From: an uncultured Sphingomonas sp.
Lineage (GTDB): Bacteria; Pseudomonadota; Alphaproteobacteria; Sphingomonadales; Sphingomonadaceae
Assembly: GCF_913062585.1 (NCBI RefSeq)
Contig: NZ_CAJXWX010000002.1
Span: forward strand, 124,001 to 188,000
Length of the DNA stretch: 64,000 nucleotides
Direction of reading: 5' to 3'
In this document: one piece after another, positions 19,169 to 26,539 of the stretch
Layout: every line of letters begins with the position of its first letter
Position numbering within the stretch: the first letter of the stretch is position 1
Notes under the pieces: model-generated
The model's database searches: none
Seen by the model: the letters and a program-made list of their open reading frames with translations, nothing else
Told to the model about the DNA's origin: nothing
Position numbers and translations under genes: made by a program

Positions 19169-20776
19169 TCAAATATTGATGGTCTTGGGCTTTTCGCGGC
19201 GCAACCACAGCGCCACGAGCATCCGCGTGAAGGTAACGGCGGTGAACACGCTGGTCACGATGCCGATCAGCAGCACGACCGCGAAGCCCTTGACGGGCCC
19301 CGAGCCGAGCACGAGCATGATCAGGCCCGAGATCGCGTGGGTCACGTTCGCCTCGAAGATCGTGCGGCTGGCTTCCTTATAGCCCAGCTCGACCGACTGG
19401 ACGACGCTCCGCCCACGCCGCCGCTCTTCGCGGATGCGCTCGTTGATCAGCACGTTGGCGTCGACCGCGGTGCCGATGGTCAGGATGAAGCCCGCGATAC
19501 CCGGCAGGGTCAGCGTGGCGTTCAGCATCGCCATGACGGCCAGGATGACCAGCACGTTGATGATGACCGCGATGTTCGCATAGATGCCGAACCGGCCATA
19601 GGTGACCGCCATGAAGACGATGACCGCGATGGCGGCGATGGCGGAGGCCAGAATGCCGTGGCGGATCGAATCGGCGCCTAGGTCGGGGCCGACGGTGCGT
19701 TCCTCGACGATCTTCAGGTCGACCGGCAGCTTGCCCGAGCGCAGCGCGATCGCCAGCTCATTGGCCGACTGCGCGGTGAAACTGCCGGTGATCGTGCCGC
19801 GCCCGCCCAGGATCGGCGTCTCGATATTGGGGGCTGAGATCACCTTGCCGTCGATGATGATGGCAAAGGGCTTGCCGACATTTTCCTGGGTGATGCGCGC
19901 GAACTTGCGGCCGCCGGCGCTGTCGAAGGTGAAGGCGACCTGCGGCACGTTGGTCTGCGGCTCGAACACCTGCTGCGCATCGACCAGCTGGTCGCCCGAG
20001 ATGACGACCGGGCGCTTTACCGCGATCACCGGCAGGCCCAGCGGATTGTTCGGATAGGGCAGGACCTGGCTGCCTGGGGGCGCATTGCCCTTCAGCAGTT
20101 CGGCGGCATTGTTCGCGCTGGTATCGACCAGCTTGAACTCCAGCTTGGCGGTCTTGCCGAGCAGGTCCTTGAGCGCCTGCGGATTCTGGAGGCCGGGCAC
20201 TTGGACGACGATGCGGTTGCTGCCCTGGCGGACGATGGTGGGCTCCTTGGTGCCCAGTTCGTCGATACGGCGACGCACGACCTCGGTCGCATCCTTCATC
20301 GCCGTGTCGATCGCCTGGTCGATGCCCGCCTGGGTGGGCTTCAGGACCAGGCGCGAGGTGTCGACGACTGAAATGTCCCATTCGCGCTGGCCGGTCAGGC
20401 CCGCGCCGCCGCCGGTGATCGACAGCAGCCGCTCGCGCGCCGCATCGACCTGCGAGGGGTCGCGCAGCATGAAGCTGAGCTGGCCGTTGCGGGTCGAGAT
20501 GTCCCCGATGTCGATGCGCGGATTGCCGCGCCGCATCTCGGTCGACACCTGGTCGCGCATCGTCTCCAGCCGCGAATTGGCGAGGCCGGCGGTGTCCGCC
20601 TCCAGCAGCAGATAGCTGCCGCCTGCCAGGTCGAGGCCCTTGTTGACGCGCGGATGGGGGATCGCCCCCCATTTGTCCGTCATGCTCTCGGGCAGGAAGC
20701 TCGGGATCGCCAGCAGGCACAGGGCCGCCAGCAGCGCGACGATGGAAGCGACCTTCCAGCGGGGGAAATCCAGCAT
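19169..20776 (-). CDS. secD: Protein translocase subunit SecD
   Basis: The 535-residue RND-type subunit of the Sec accessory complex. An N-terminal TM (WKVASIVALLAALCLLAIPSF) precedes a large periplasmic P1 domain opening with NKGLDLAGGSYLLLE, and a C-terminal six-TM domain contains GFILTIGTAVDANVLINERIREE (family signature with the functional Asp) and FTAVTFTRMLVALWLRREK. Length is on the short side but normal for alphaproteobacteria. It starts 4 bp after yajC ends. Confidence 0.97.
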   Translation of the reverse strand: MLDFPRWKVASIVALLAALCLLAIPSFLPESMTDKWGAIPHPRVNKGLDLAGGSYLLLEADTAGLANSRLETMRDQVSTEMRRGNPRIDIGDISTRNGQLSFMLRDPSQVDAARERLLSITGGGAGLTGQREWDISVVDTSRLVLKPTQAGIDQAIDTAMKDATEVVRRRIDELGTKEPTIVRQGSNRIVVQVPGLQNPQALKDLLGKTAKLEFKLVDTSANNAAELLKGNAPPGSQVLPYPNNPLGLPVIAVKRPVVISGDQLVDAQQVFEPQTNVPQVAFTFDSAGGRKFARITQENVGKPFAIIIDGKVISAPNIETPILGGRGTITGSFTAQSANELAIALRSGKLPVDLKIVEERTVGPDLGADSIRHGILASAIAAIAVIVFMAVTYGRFGIYANIAVIINVLVILAVMAMLNATLTLPGIAGFILTIGTAVDANVLINERIREERRRGRSVVQSVELGYKEASRTIFEANVTHAISGLIMLVLGSGPVKGFAVVLLIGIVTSVFTAVTFTRMLVALWLRREKPKTINI

Positions 20777-20780
20777 CGGA

Positions 20781-21131
20781 TCAGTCGTTCGCGGGCTTGG
20801 CGGTGGGGTCGAGCACGTCGGTCAGCGTCGCCTTGACCACGCGGACGCGGACATTGGGGGCGATCTCGACCTCGACCAGCTGGTCCTCGACGCGCGTCAC
20901 CTTGCCGACGATGCCGCCCGCGGTAGTGACCTGATCGCCCTTCTTGACCGCCTGGATCGACGCCTGCAGCGTCTTCATCCGGCGCTGTTGCGGGCGGATC
21001 ATCAGGAAATAGAAGACGACGAAGACGAGGAGCAGCGGCGCGAGGCTGAGGAACGAGGCGACGCCGCTGGACGCGGTGGCCCCGGTGGCGGCAGCCATCA
21101 CGGCGACTGGGGCGGTGAAGGGAATGAACAT
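20781..21131 (-). CDS. yajC: Preprotein translocase subunit YajC
   Basis: Small single-span membrane protein of the SecDF-YajC complex, 116 residues. The TM helix LAPLLLVFVVFYFLMIRPQQ carries the diagnostic FYFLMIRPQQRRMK motif; the cytosolic tail has GDQVTTAGGIVGKVTRVED. ATG 21131 gives the usual length; the longer frame upstream (48 codons) has no matching features. First gene of the sec transcript, and its promoter must lie within 21132-21324 before the divergent tRNA. Confidence 0.95.
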   Translation of the reverse strand: MFIPFTAPVAVMAAATGATASSGVASFLSLAPLLLVFVVFYFLMIRPQQRRMKTLQASIQAVKKGDQVTTAGGIVGKVTRVEDQLVEVEIAPNVRVRVVKATLTDVLDPTAKPAND

Positions 21132-21324
21132 TCGGACCCGTCTATGCTGAATGGGCACGGGCACCGGTCGACCGATTGACGATCGACTAGCCCCCATGTC
21201 GGATAGCCTGCCCGCTACCATCGCAGGCGGACAGGCGCAATGGACAGGGAGATGTGGGGTGCGCACTATCTGCACATCAAGGCTTGCATGTCCCGAACAA
21301 CCCGCCTAAAGGCCGCCGCTCGGT

Positions 21325-21401
21325 CGGGGCGTAGCGCAGCCTGGTAGCGCATCACACTGGGGGTGTGGGGGTCGCAGGTTCGAATCCTGTCGCCCCGACC
21401 A
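21325..21401 (+). tRNA. tRNA-Pro (anticodon GGG)
   Basis: A full 77-base cloverleaf including encoded CCA: acceptor CGGGGCG/CGCCCCG, D stem GCGC/GCGC, anticodon stem TCACA/TGTGG with loop CTGGGGG giving anticodon GGG, and T stem GCAGG/CCTGT around TTCGAAT. It lies between the sec operon and a lower-GC patch with a ParA-like gene; no second copy of its 3' end is seen downstream. Confidence 0.96.
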
Positions 21402-21487
21402 AAATAATCGAGCAAAACAACCACTCGGCAGGGGTCACTTAGGTCACTCTTGCTGTGATCGGCCGGGGTTCTAACGGATTTCTAACG

Positions 21488-21509
21488 CAACGTTGTTCGA
21501 GCAACGTTG
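21488..21509. promoter_or_regulatory. Duplicated palindrome upstream of the ParA-like gene
   Basis: CAACGTTG, itself a palindrome, occurs twice separated by TTCGAG (21488-21495 and 21502-21509). The pair reads both as a direct and an inverted repeat and lies about 85 bp before the ParA-like start. It could be an operator or centromere-like site for this gene; this is inference from position and symmetry. Confidence 0.45.
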
Positions 21510-21594
21510 GCATGGCGTTCTCCGATTCTGATCACTAGATACGAAGTATGTGCCTGCGGACGTGGGCGGATAGGCATCTAGTAGGGAGCAGGCC

Positions 21595-22644
21595 GTGGAG
21601 TCGTACGCGATTTGGAACAATAAGGGCGGTACGGGCAAAAGCACCATCACCTTCCACATTGCGTCGCGCTTTGCTGAGACGCATCCTGATCGCAATGTTC
21701 TCGTGATAGACATGTGCCCCCAAGCCAATAGCTCTATGCTGCTGCTGGGAGGTGGCATTGCAGGCGAGAATCACCTTCTGTCCCTATGCTCTTTAGCGAC
21801 ACCTAAGAGCGTGGTCGGTTATATCAGCGATGCGATCTTAAATCGGACAACACCGAACCTAGCCACCTATTCAGTTCAGGTCTCGACCATCAACGACAAG
21901 ATTTCGCCAAATCTCTTTCTGCTTAGCGGCGACGGCAATCTGGAACTCATGGCTCCTGCCATAAGTGACGAAGCTGGGCGTACTCCTTTTCCAGGATTGG
22001 CAGATCCGTGGGCTTGGGTGCATCAGATCTTCAAGAGGTTGGTAGATGGACTTGATAAAGATAAGTGGACAGTATTTTTCGACACTAATCCCTCTTTTGC
22101 CATCTATACAGAACTTGCGATTTGCGGCGCAAGTCGTATTTTAGTGCCGGTAAATGCCGATGATTCGTCGCGTGTAGCGGTGAAAGCGCTCTTTGCTCTA
22201 TTGCACGGTACTAACCCGCCTCATCCGTTCTTCGGTAACTACACCTTCGCTGCGAAAGCTGCACAGAGGCAAATGAGCATACCGCAGGTGCATTTGGCGA
22301 TAGGCAACAGGTTCACCCAATTTAAAGGAGCGGCAGCGGCGTTTGCTGCGTTTTCGGAGGCTACTGCTGAGCAGCTATATTCTGAGTACACCCGGAATCC
22401 TGGCCGCTTCACTGCGCGTCCTCATGCCGCAGCTAGCCGTGCTGAGTTTTTGAGCATGTACGTTGGTGAACTTCGCGACTTCAACACTGCTGGTGTTGTT
22501 GCTGCTCATCATGGAACGCCGCTGTCGAAGATGCGTCAGGACTACTATCCCGTACACAACGACCCCGATGTAAAAGTGAATAAAAGCCAGCTGAACGTGG
22601 GGTTGAGCGCGGTAGATAGCGTGGTCGCGCAGATCGTCCCTTAG
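21595..22644 (+). CDS. Orphan ParA/MinD-type ATPase
   Basis: A 349-residue ATPase with the deviant Walker A KGGTGKS (residues 10-16, both lysines present), Walker A' VLVIDMCPQANSS, and a Walker B-like segment WTVFFDTNPSFAIYTELAI. The C-terminal third is long and not recognised. No ParB or parS-type partner follows, so chromosomal or plasmid partition is not shown. It starts at GTG 21595 with AGGGAG upstream. Base composition is visibly lower in GC than its neighbours, with A/T-ending codons throughout, and it sits next to tRNA-Pro, which suggests lateral acquisition. Stand-alone relatives are generally annotated only as ParA family proteins. Confidence 0.82.
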   Translation: MESYAIWNNKGGTGKSTITFHIASRFAETHPDRNVLVIDMCPQANSSMLLLGGGIAGENHLLSLCSLATPKSVVGYISDAILNRTTPNLATYSVQVSTINDKISPNLFLLSGDGNLELMAPAISDEAGRTPFPGLADPWAWVHQIFKRLVDGLDKDKWTVFFDTNPSFAIYTELAICGASRILVPVNADDSSRVAVKALFALLHGTNPPHPFFGNYTFAAKAAQRQMSIPQVHLAIGNRFTQFKGAAAAFAAFSEATAEQLYSEYTRNPGRFTARPHAAASRAEFLSMYVGELRDFNTAGVVAAHHGTPLSKMRQDYYPVHNDPDVKVNKSQLNVGLSAVDSVVAQIVP

Positions 22645-22913
22645 ACGTATCTGTCGCCATCGACGCGGCAGTCGCCACACAGGCGTTGACCCGCTACGTC
22701 TTGGCTGAAGAATGGTCGGCTGCACCGCAGGCAGCTATGCCAGCCGACGCGGCGGACGACCCTGGGCGGCCTGTGGTCGGTGTCCAGCACCGCCTTCCGC
22801 CGCACGCCGCCGTCGTAGTCCCGTTGCCGCGGCTCACCGGCAGCGAGCGCAACGCGGGGGGCGGCGTCGGGCGCGGTGCTGGCGTACTGGGCACCTAGGC
22901 AGGCGCTAAACAC
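22641..22913 (-). CDS. Small zinc-ribbon protein, hypothetical
   Basis: A 90-residue reverse-strand ORF ending with CLRCSRPFFSQDVAGQRLCGDCR, that is, CxxC and CxxC pairs 16 residues apart with the phrase RLCGDC, a small zinc-ribbon pattern seen in short alphaproteobacterial proteins. The N-terminal half is Arg/Ala-rich and featureless, so the true start may lie further in. It converges on the ParA-like gene with 4 bp overlap. Composition is GC-rich again, unlike the ParA gene. Function unknown. Confidence 0.5.
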   Translation of the reverse strand: MFSACLGAQYASTAPDAAPRVALAAGEPRQRDYDGGVRRKAVLDTDHRPPRVVRRVGWHSCLRCSRPFFSQDVAGQRLCGDCRVDGDRYV

Positions 22914-22986
22914 CTAGTCTCCCGAACCGCATGATGCGTGACTTGCCCAAACGTCGGCAAGTGGGCGAGAGCGGAAGCTGCCGCTT

Positions 22987-23544
22987 CTACCGCACCGTCA
23001 TCCCCGCCGCCGCGATTTGCGACAGCAGGTTCGCCCGCACCGCATCCGAAACCGGAGGCAATGGCCGTGCCGCCTTGCCGTGGCGCAGGCGTTCGCGGTC
23101 CTTTTCATCGGGCTCGACCCGCCGTACCCGTACCGCCGCCTTGCCGACCGCGCGCAGGCCCAGCTGCTCGGCGGCGCCGCGCGACAGGTCGATGATCCGC
23201 GACGATCCCGCGAACGGCCCACGATCGTTGATCCGCACGATGATCCGCCGCCCGGTGTCCAGCGCCGTCACCTCGACATAGCTGGGCAAGGGCAGGGTGG
23301 TGTGCGCCGCCGTCGCCCAGCCGGGGCGGAAGCGTTCGCCGTTCGCGGTGCGCTTGCCCGATTCGCCGCCATACCAGCTGGCATAGCCCAGCATGTCATA
23401 GGTCGCGTCCTCGGCGGGGACATAGGTGACGCCGCGCACCGTATAGGGCTTGCCGATCCGTACCGGAACATCGCTGACCGGCCGGTAATTCCCGCCCGAA
23501 CAAGCCGCGACCAGACAGGCCGCCGCGGGTGTCCATCGGCGCAT
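22987..23544 (-). CDS. rlpA: RlpA-like septal ring lytic transglycosylase
   Basis: Lipoprotein of about 185 residues with a double-psi beta-barrel. The signal MRRWTPAAACLVAAC gives a lipobox; then YASWYGGESGKRTANGERF, PSYVEVTALDTGRRIIVRINDRGPF and RIIDLSRGAAEQLGL, the core RlpA motifs with the catalytic-type Asp in NDRGPF. RlpA cleaves peptide-free glycan strands in some bacteria. There is no SPOR domain, so this is the short form. Start 23544 has GGAAAG upstream; 23562 is an alternative that adds six residues. Confidence 0.9.
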   Translation of the reverse strand: MRRWTPAAACLVAACSGGNYRPVSDVPVRIGKPYTVRGVTYVPAEDATYDMLGYASWYGGESGKRTANGERFRPGWATAAHTTLPLPSYVEVTALDTGRRIIVRINDRGPFAGSSRIIDLSRGAAEQLGLRAVGKAAVRVRRVEPDEKDRERLRHGKAARPLPPVSDAVRANLLSQIAAAGMTVR

Positions 23545-23672
23545 CGCTTTCCAAACCACCATGCGCTTCGATTAGGCGTGCCGGGCGACGGGATAAAGCC
23601 GTTTGCGCCTCCGTCCGGCGCAGACTATCCCCATGCCGACCGGCAAAGGCTTTGAGCCATGCGCCGGGCTAT

Positions 23673-23851
23673 CGCATCGGTGCCCTTCGGGGCTTCAAAC
23701 GGGAATATGGTGCAAATCCATAGCTGTCCCTGCAACTGTAAGCGGTGAGCGCGGGATGCCGGTTCCTGAAACAGGGAACAGCCACTGGAGCGATCCGGGA
23801 AGGCCGCATCCTCGACGCTTCGACCCGCAAGCCAGGAGACCTGCCGATGCG
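23673..23851 (+). promoter_or_regulatory. Cobalamin riboswitch 1 (NiCoT permease)
   Basis: B12 box AGCCAGGAGACCTGCC at 23830-23845, a GGTGCAAATCC segment and CCTGCAACTGTAAGCGGTGA core, closed by an 8-bp P1 stem (23673-23680 with 23844-23851). These are the defining elements of the AdoCbl riboswitch. It ends 186 bp before the NiCoT start. The family represses when B12 is bound. Confidence 0.94.
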
Positions 23852-24037
23852 AGTCGCTCTTTGCCGGGGTCCAGGGGATGGTCATGGCCAGGATATATTA
23901 TATCATGCGAGCGACGCCTCATGGCCGACCCGAATCGGAACCCTGCCCGGCGTGCGCCCGTCCGAGCCGGGGAACCACCGCGAATGCGGAAGGGACGGCC
24001 CTAGTCGCAACGGCGCAGTGCAAGGCGTGATCCGCCC

Positions 24038-25093
24038 ATGTCCGAAGTTTCCGCCCGACCTCCCCTGAAGCGCCGCGTCGCGCTGTTGATGGGCGCGCTG
24101 GTCGTCATCAATATCGTCGTCTGGGGCTGGGCGCTCAGCGTCTTTGCGGGCAACAGCCTGATGCTGGGCACCGCGCTTCTCGCCTATAGCCTGGGGCTGC
24201 GCCATGCGGTCGATGCCGATCACATCGCGGCGATCGACAATGTCACCCGCAAGCTGATGCAGGATGGCCAGCGGCCGATCGCGGTCGGCCTGTGGTTCGC
24301 GATCGGCCATTCCGCCATCGTCCTGATCGCGGCGACCACGATCGCGCTCGCCGCCAGCACTCTGTCCGATTTCGAGGCCTTCGGGCAGAGCGGCGGGACG
24401 ATCGCCACCATCGTCTCGGCCAGCTTCCTGTTCGCCATCGCGATCATGAACCTGATCATCCTGCGCGACGTCTGGACCCGCTTCCGCCGCGTCGCGCGTG
24501 GCGAGCCGATGGCGGAGGCGGATGCCGATATGCTGTTTTCGGGGCAGGGGCCCTTGTCGCGACTGTTCCGCCCGCTGTTCCGGCTGATCCGGCGCAGCTG
24601 GCATATGGCGCCGCTGGGGTTCCTGTTCGGGCTGGGCTTCGACACCGCCACCGAGGTGGCGATCCTGGGGCTGTCGGGATCGCATGCGGCGGACGGCGTG
24701 TCGCTGGCGACGATCCTGGTCTTCCCCGTCCTGTTCGCGGTCGGCATGGCGTTGATCGACACCGCCGACGGTTTGGTGATGCTGGGCGCGTATGAGTGGG
24801 CGTTCGTGCATCCGCTTCGCAAGCTCTACTATAATATGACGATCACGCTGGTTTCCGCGCTGGTCGCGCTGGTGATCGGGGGTATCCAGGCGACCGCGTT
24901 GCTCGCGGAGCGGTTCGGCTGGACCGCGGGGCCGTTCCGTTATGCGGGCGCGCTGTCCGAGCATTTCAACATACTGGGCTTCGCCATCGTCGGACTGTTC
25001 GTTCTCTGCTGGGGCGCGAGCTTCCTCCTCTATCGCTGGCGCGGGTTCGCCGCGATGGAGGCGCGAATTGCCAAGCCCGGCGCGGCGGGATAA
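24038..25093 (+). CDS. NiCoT-family cobalt/nickel permease
   Basis: A 351-residue membrane transporter with about eight hydrophobic segments. Residues 55-68 carry the NiCoT signature RHAVDADHIAAIDN, including the H-x4-DH motif (His56, Asp61, His62) essential for metal selection; further family blocks are LGFDTATEVAIL and GMALIDTADG. A cobalamin riboswitch directly upstream, and the B12 cluster downstream, indicate cobalt as the physiological substrate. The second riboswitch begins 35 bp after its stop, so it is probably a separate transcript from cobW onward. Confidence 0.92.
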   Translation: MSEVSARPPLKRRVALLMGALVVINIVVWGWALSVFAGNSLMLGTALLAYSLGLRHAVDADHIAAIDNVTRKLMQDGQRPIAVGLWFAIGHSAIVLIAATTIALAASTLSDFEAFGQSGGTIATIVSASFLFAIAIMNLIILRDVWTRFRRVARGEPMAEADADMLFSGQGPLSRLFRPLFRLIRRSWHMAPLGFLFGLGFDTATEVAILGLSGSHAADGVSLATILVFPVLFAVGMALIDTADGLVMLGAYEWAFVHPLRKLYYNMTITLVSALVALVIGGIQATALLAERFGWTAGPFRYAGALSEHFNILGFAIVGLFVLCWGASFLLYRWRGFAAMEARIAKPGAAG

Positions 25094-25128
25094 ATGCCGC
25101 CTGTCGGGGCCGAAAATCCCCGAAGATC

Positions 25129-25303
25129 GCGCCGGTGCCCGCAAGGGCTTGATACGGGAATGGGGTGCAAATCCCCGGCTGTCCCTGCAACTGTAAGCGG
25201 TGAGCGAGCGATGCTGGTGCCCCATCGGAGGCACGGCCACTGGAGCGATCCGGGAAGGCGCATCCCCTCGCTTCGACCCGCGAGCCAGGAGACCTGCCGG
25301 CGT
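25129..25303 (+). promoter_or_regulatory. Cobalamin riboswitch 2 (cobW-cobF operon)
   Basis: B12 box AGCCAGGAGACCTGCC at 25283-25298, GGTGCAAATCCCC and CCTGCAACTGTAAGCGGTGA core, P1 stem 25130-25135 with 25297-25302. It precedes cobW by 193 bp and should control the long forward operon. The 30 bases after it resemble those after riboswitch 1. Confidence 0.94.
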
Positions 25304-25496
25304 CATGGTCGCTCTTGCCTGGACCCAGGGGGTGGTCGGGGCACGGTTCTCCGTCGGGGAGCGACGAAGCCATGCGGCCGGGGCCGCATCGGTCGCCGGT
25401 CAGCGGGGCGGACGCAATCGACTGCGCCCGTCCGTCTCCGCTTTCGGCGATGGGCCCCGAACCGCGCTCGCTCGTCCGGCGCGTCGGAGAATTACC

Positions 25497-26534
25497 ATGC
25501 GTGACCTCTCCAAGGTCCCCGTCACCATCGTCACCGGCTTTCTGGGCGCCGGCAAGACCACGCTTATCAGCCATCTGATCCGCAATTCAGGGAATCGTCG
25601 CCTGGCGGTGGTGGTCAACGAGTTCGGCACCTTGGGCGTCGACGGCGACATCCTGCAAAGCTGCGCCATCCCCGACTGCCCGGCGGAGAATATCGTCGAG
25701 CTGGCAAACGGCTGCATCTGCTGCACCGTCGCCGACGACTTCATTCCCACGGTCGAGCGGCTGCTGGCGATGGAGCCGCGCCCGGATCACATCCTGATCG
25801 AGACCTCCGGTCTGGCGCTGCCCAAGCCGCTGTTGAAGGCGTTCGACTGGCCCGCCATCCGCTCGCGCATCACGGTGGACGGCGTCGTCGCCCTGGCCGA
25901 TGCGGAGGCCGTCGCGGCGGGCCGCTTCGCCCCCGATCTCGACGCAGTTGAGGCACAGCGTGCCGCCGATCCCAGCCTCGACCACGAAACCCCGCTGGCG
26001 GAGGTGTTCGAGGACCAGTTGGCCTGTGCCGACCTCGTCCTGCTGACCAAGGCCGACCTCGCCGGGCCGGAGGGCGTCGCCCAGGCGCGCGCGATCATCG
26101 CTGCCGAGGCCCCGCGCCCGCTGCCCATGGTCGAGGCGGTCGACGGCATCGTCTCCGCCGAGATCGTGCTGGGCCTGGAGGCCGCCGCCGAGGATGACAT
26201 CGCCGCGCGCCCGTCGCATCATGACGGCGCGGACGATCACGAGCATGACGATTTCGACAGCATCTCGGTGATGCTGGGCGAGGTGGAGAGCCCCGAGGCG
26301 ATCGCCGCGCGCATCGTCACGCTCGCCGAGCAGCAGGACATATTGCGCGTGAAGGGCTATGCCGCCGTTGCAGGCAAGCCGATGCGGCTGCTGGTCCAGG
26401 CGGTCGGTCGCCGGGTCCGTACCAGCTACGACCGCCCCTGGGGTGCGGGCGAGCCGCGCGGCACGCAGCTGGTCGTCATCGCCGAGCATGACCGCATCGA
26501 CCGTGCCGCCATCGAGGCCGTGCTGAAGGGCTGA
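25497..26534 (+). CDS. cobW: CobW, G3E-family GTPase of cobalamin synthesis
   Basis: A 345-residue metallochaperone-type GTPase thought to deliver Co(II) to the CobNST chelatase. It has the P-loop GFLGAGKTT near residue 15, the metal-binding CXCC motif in ELANGCICCTVADDF, a LIETSGLALP block, TKAD for base recognition, and a His/Asp-rich stretch SHHDGADDHEHDDFD before the C-terminal CobW_C domain. ATG 25497 begins conserved sequence; the upstream open frame overlaps the riboswitch. cobN follows 5 bp later. Confidence 0.95.
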   Translation: MRDLSKVPVTIVTGFLGAGKTTLISHLIRNSGNRRLAVVVNEFGTLGVDGDILQSCAIPDCPAENIVELANGCICCTVADDFIPTVERLLAMEPRPDHILIETSGLALPKPLLKAFDWPAIRSRITVDGVVALADAEAVAAGRFAPDLDAVEAQRAADPSLDHETPLAEVFEDQLACADLVLLTKADLAGPEGVAQARAIIAAEAPRPLPMVEAVDGIVSAEIVLGLEAAAEDDIAARPSHHDGADDHEHDDFDSISVMLGEVESPEAIAARIVTLAEQQDILRVKGYAAVAGKPMRLLVQAVGRRVRTSYDRPWGAGEPRGTQLVVIAEHDRIDRAAIEAVLKG

Positions 26535-26539
26535 CGCCG

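Noticed and set aside
21595..22644. Plasmid-type parAB partition locus
   Set aside because: Only the ATPase is present; no ParB-like gene is adjacent, so partition function cannot be claimed.
21325..22913. Integrated element with att duplication at tRNA-Pro
   Set aside because: No integrase and no second copy of the tRNA 3' end could be found downstream, so only lateral origin of the ParA-like gene is suggested.
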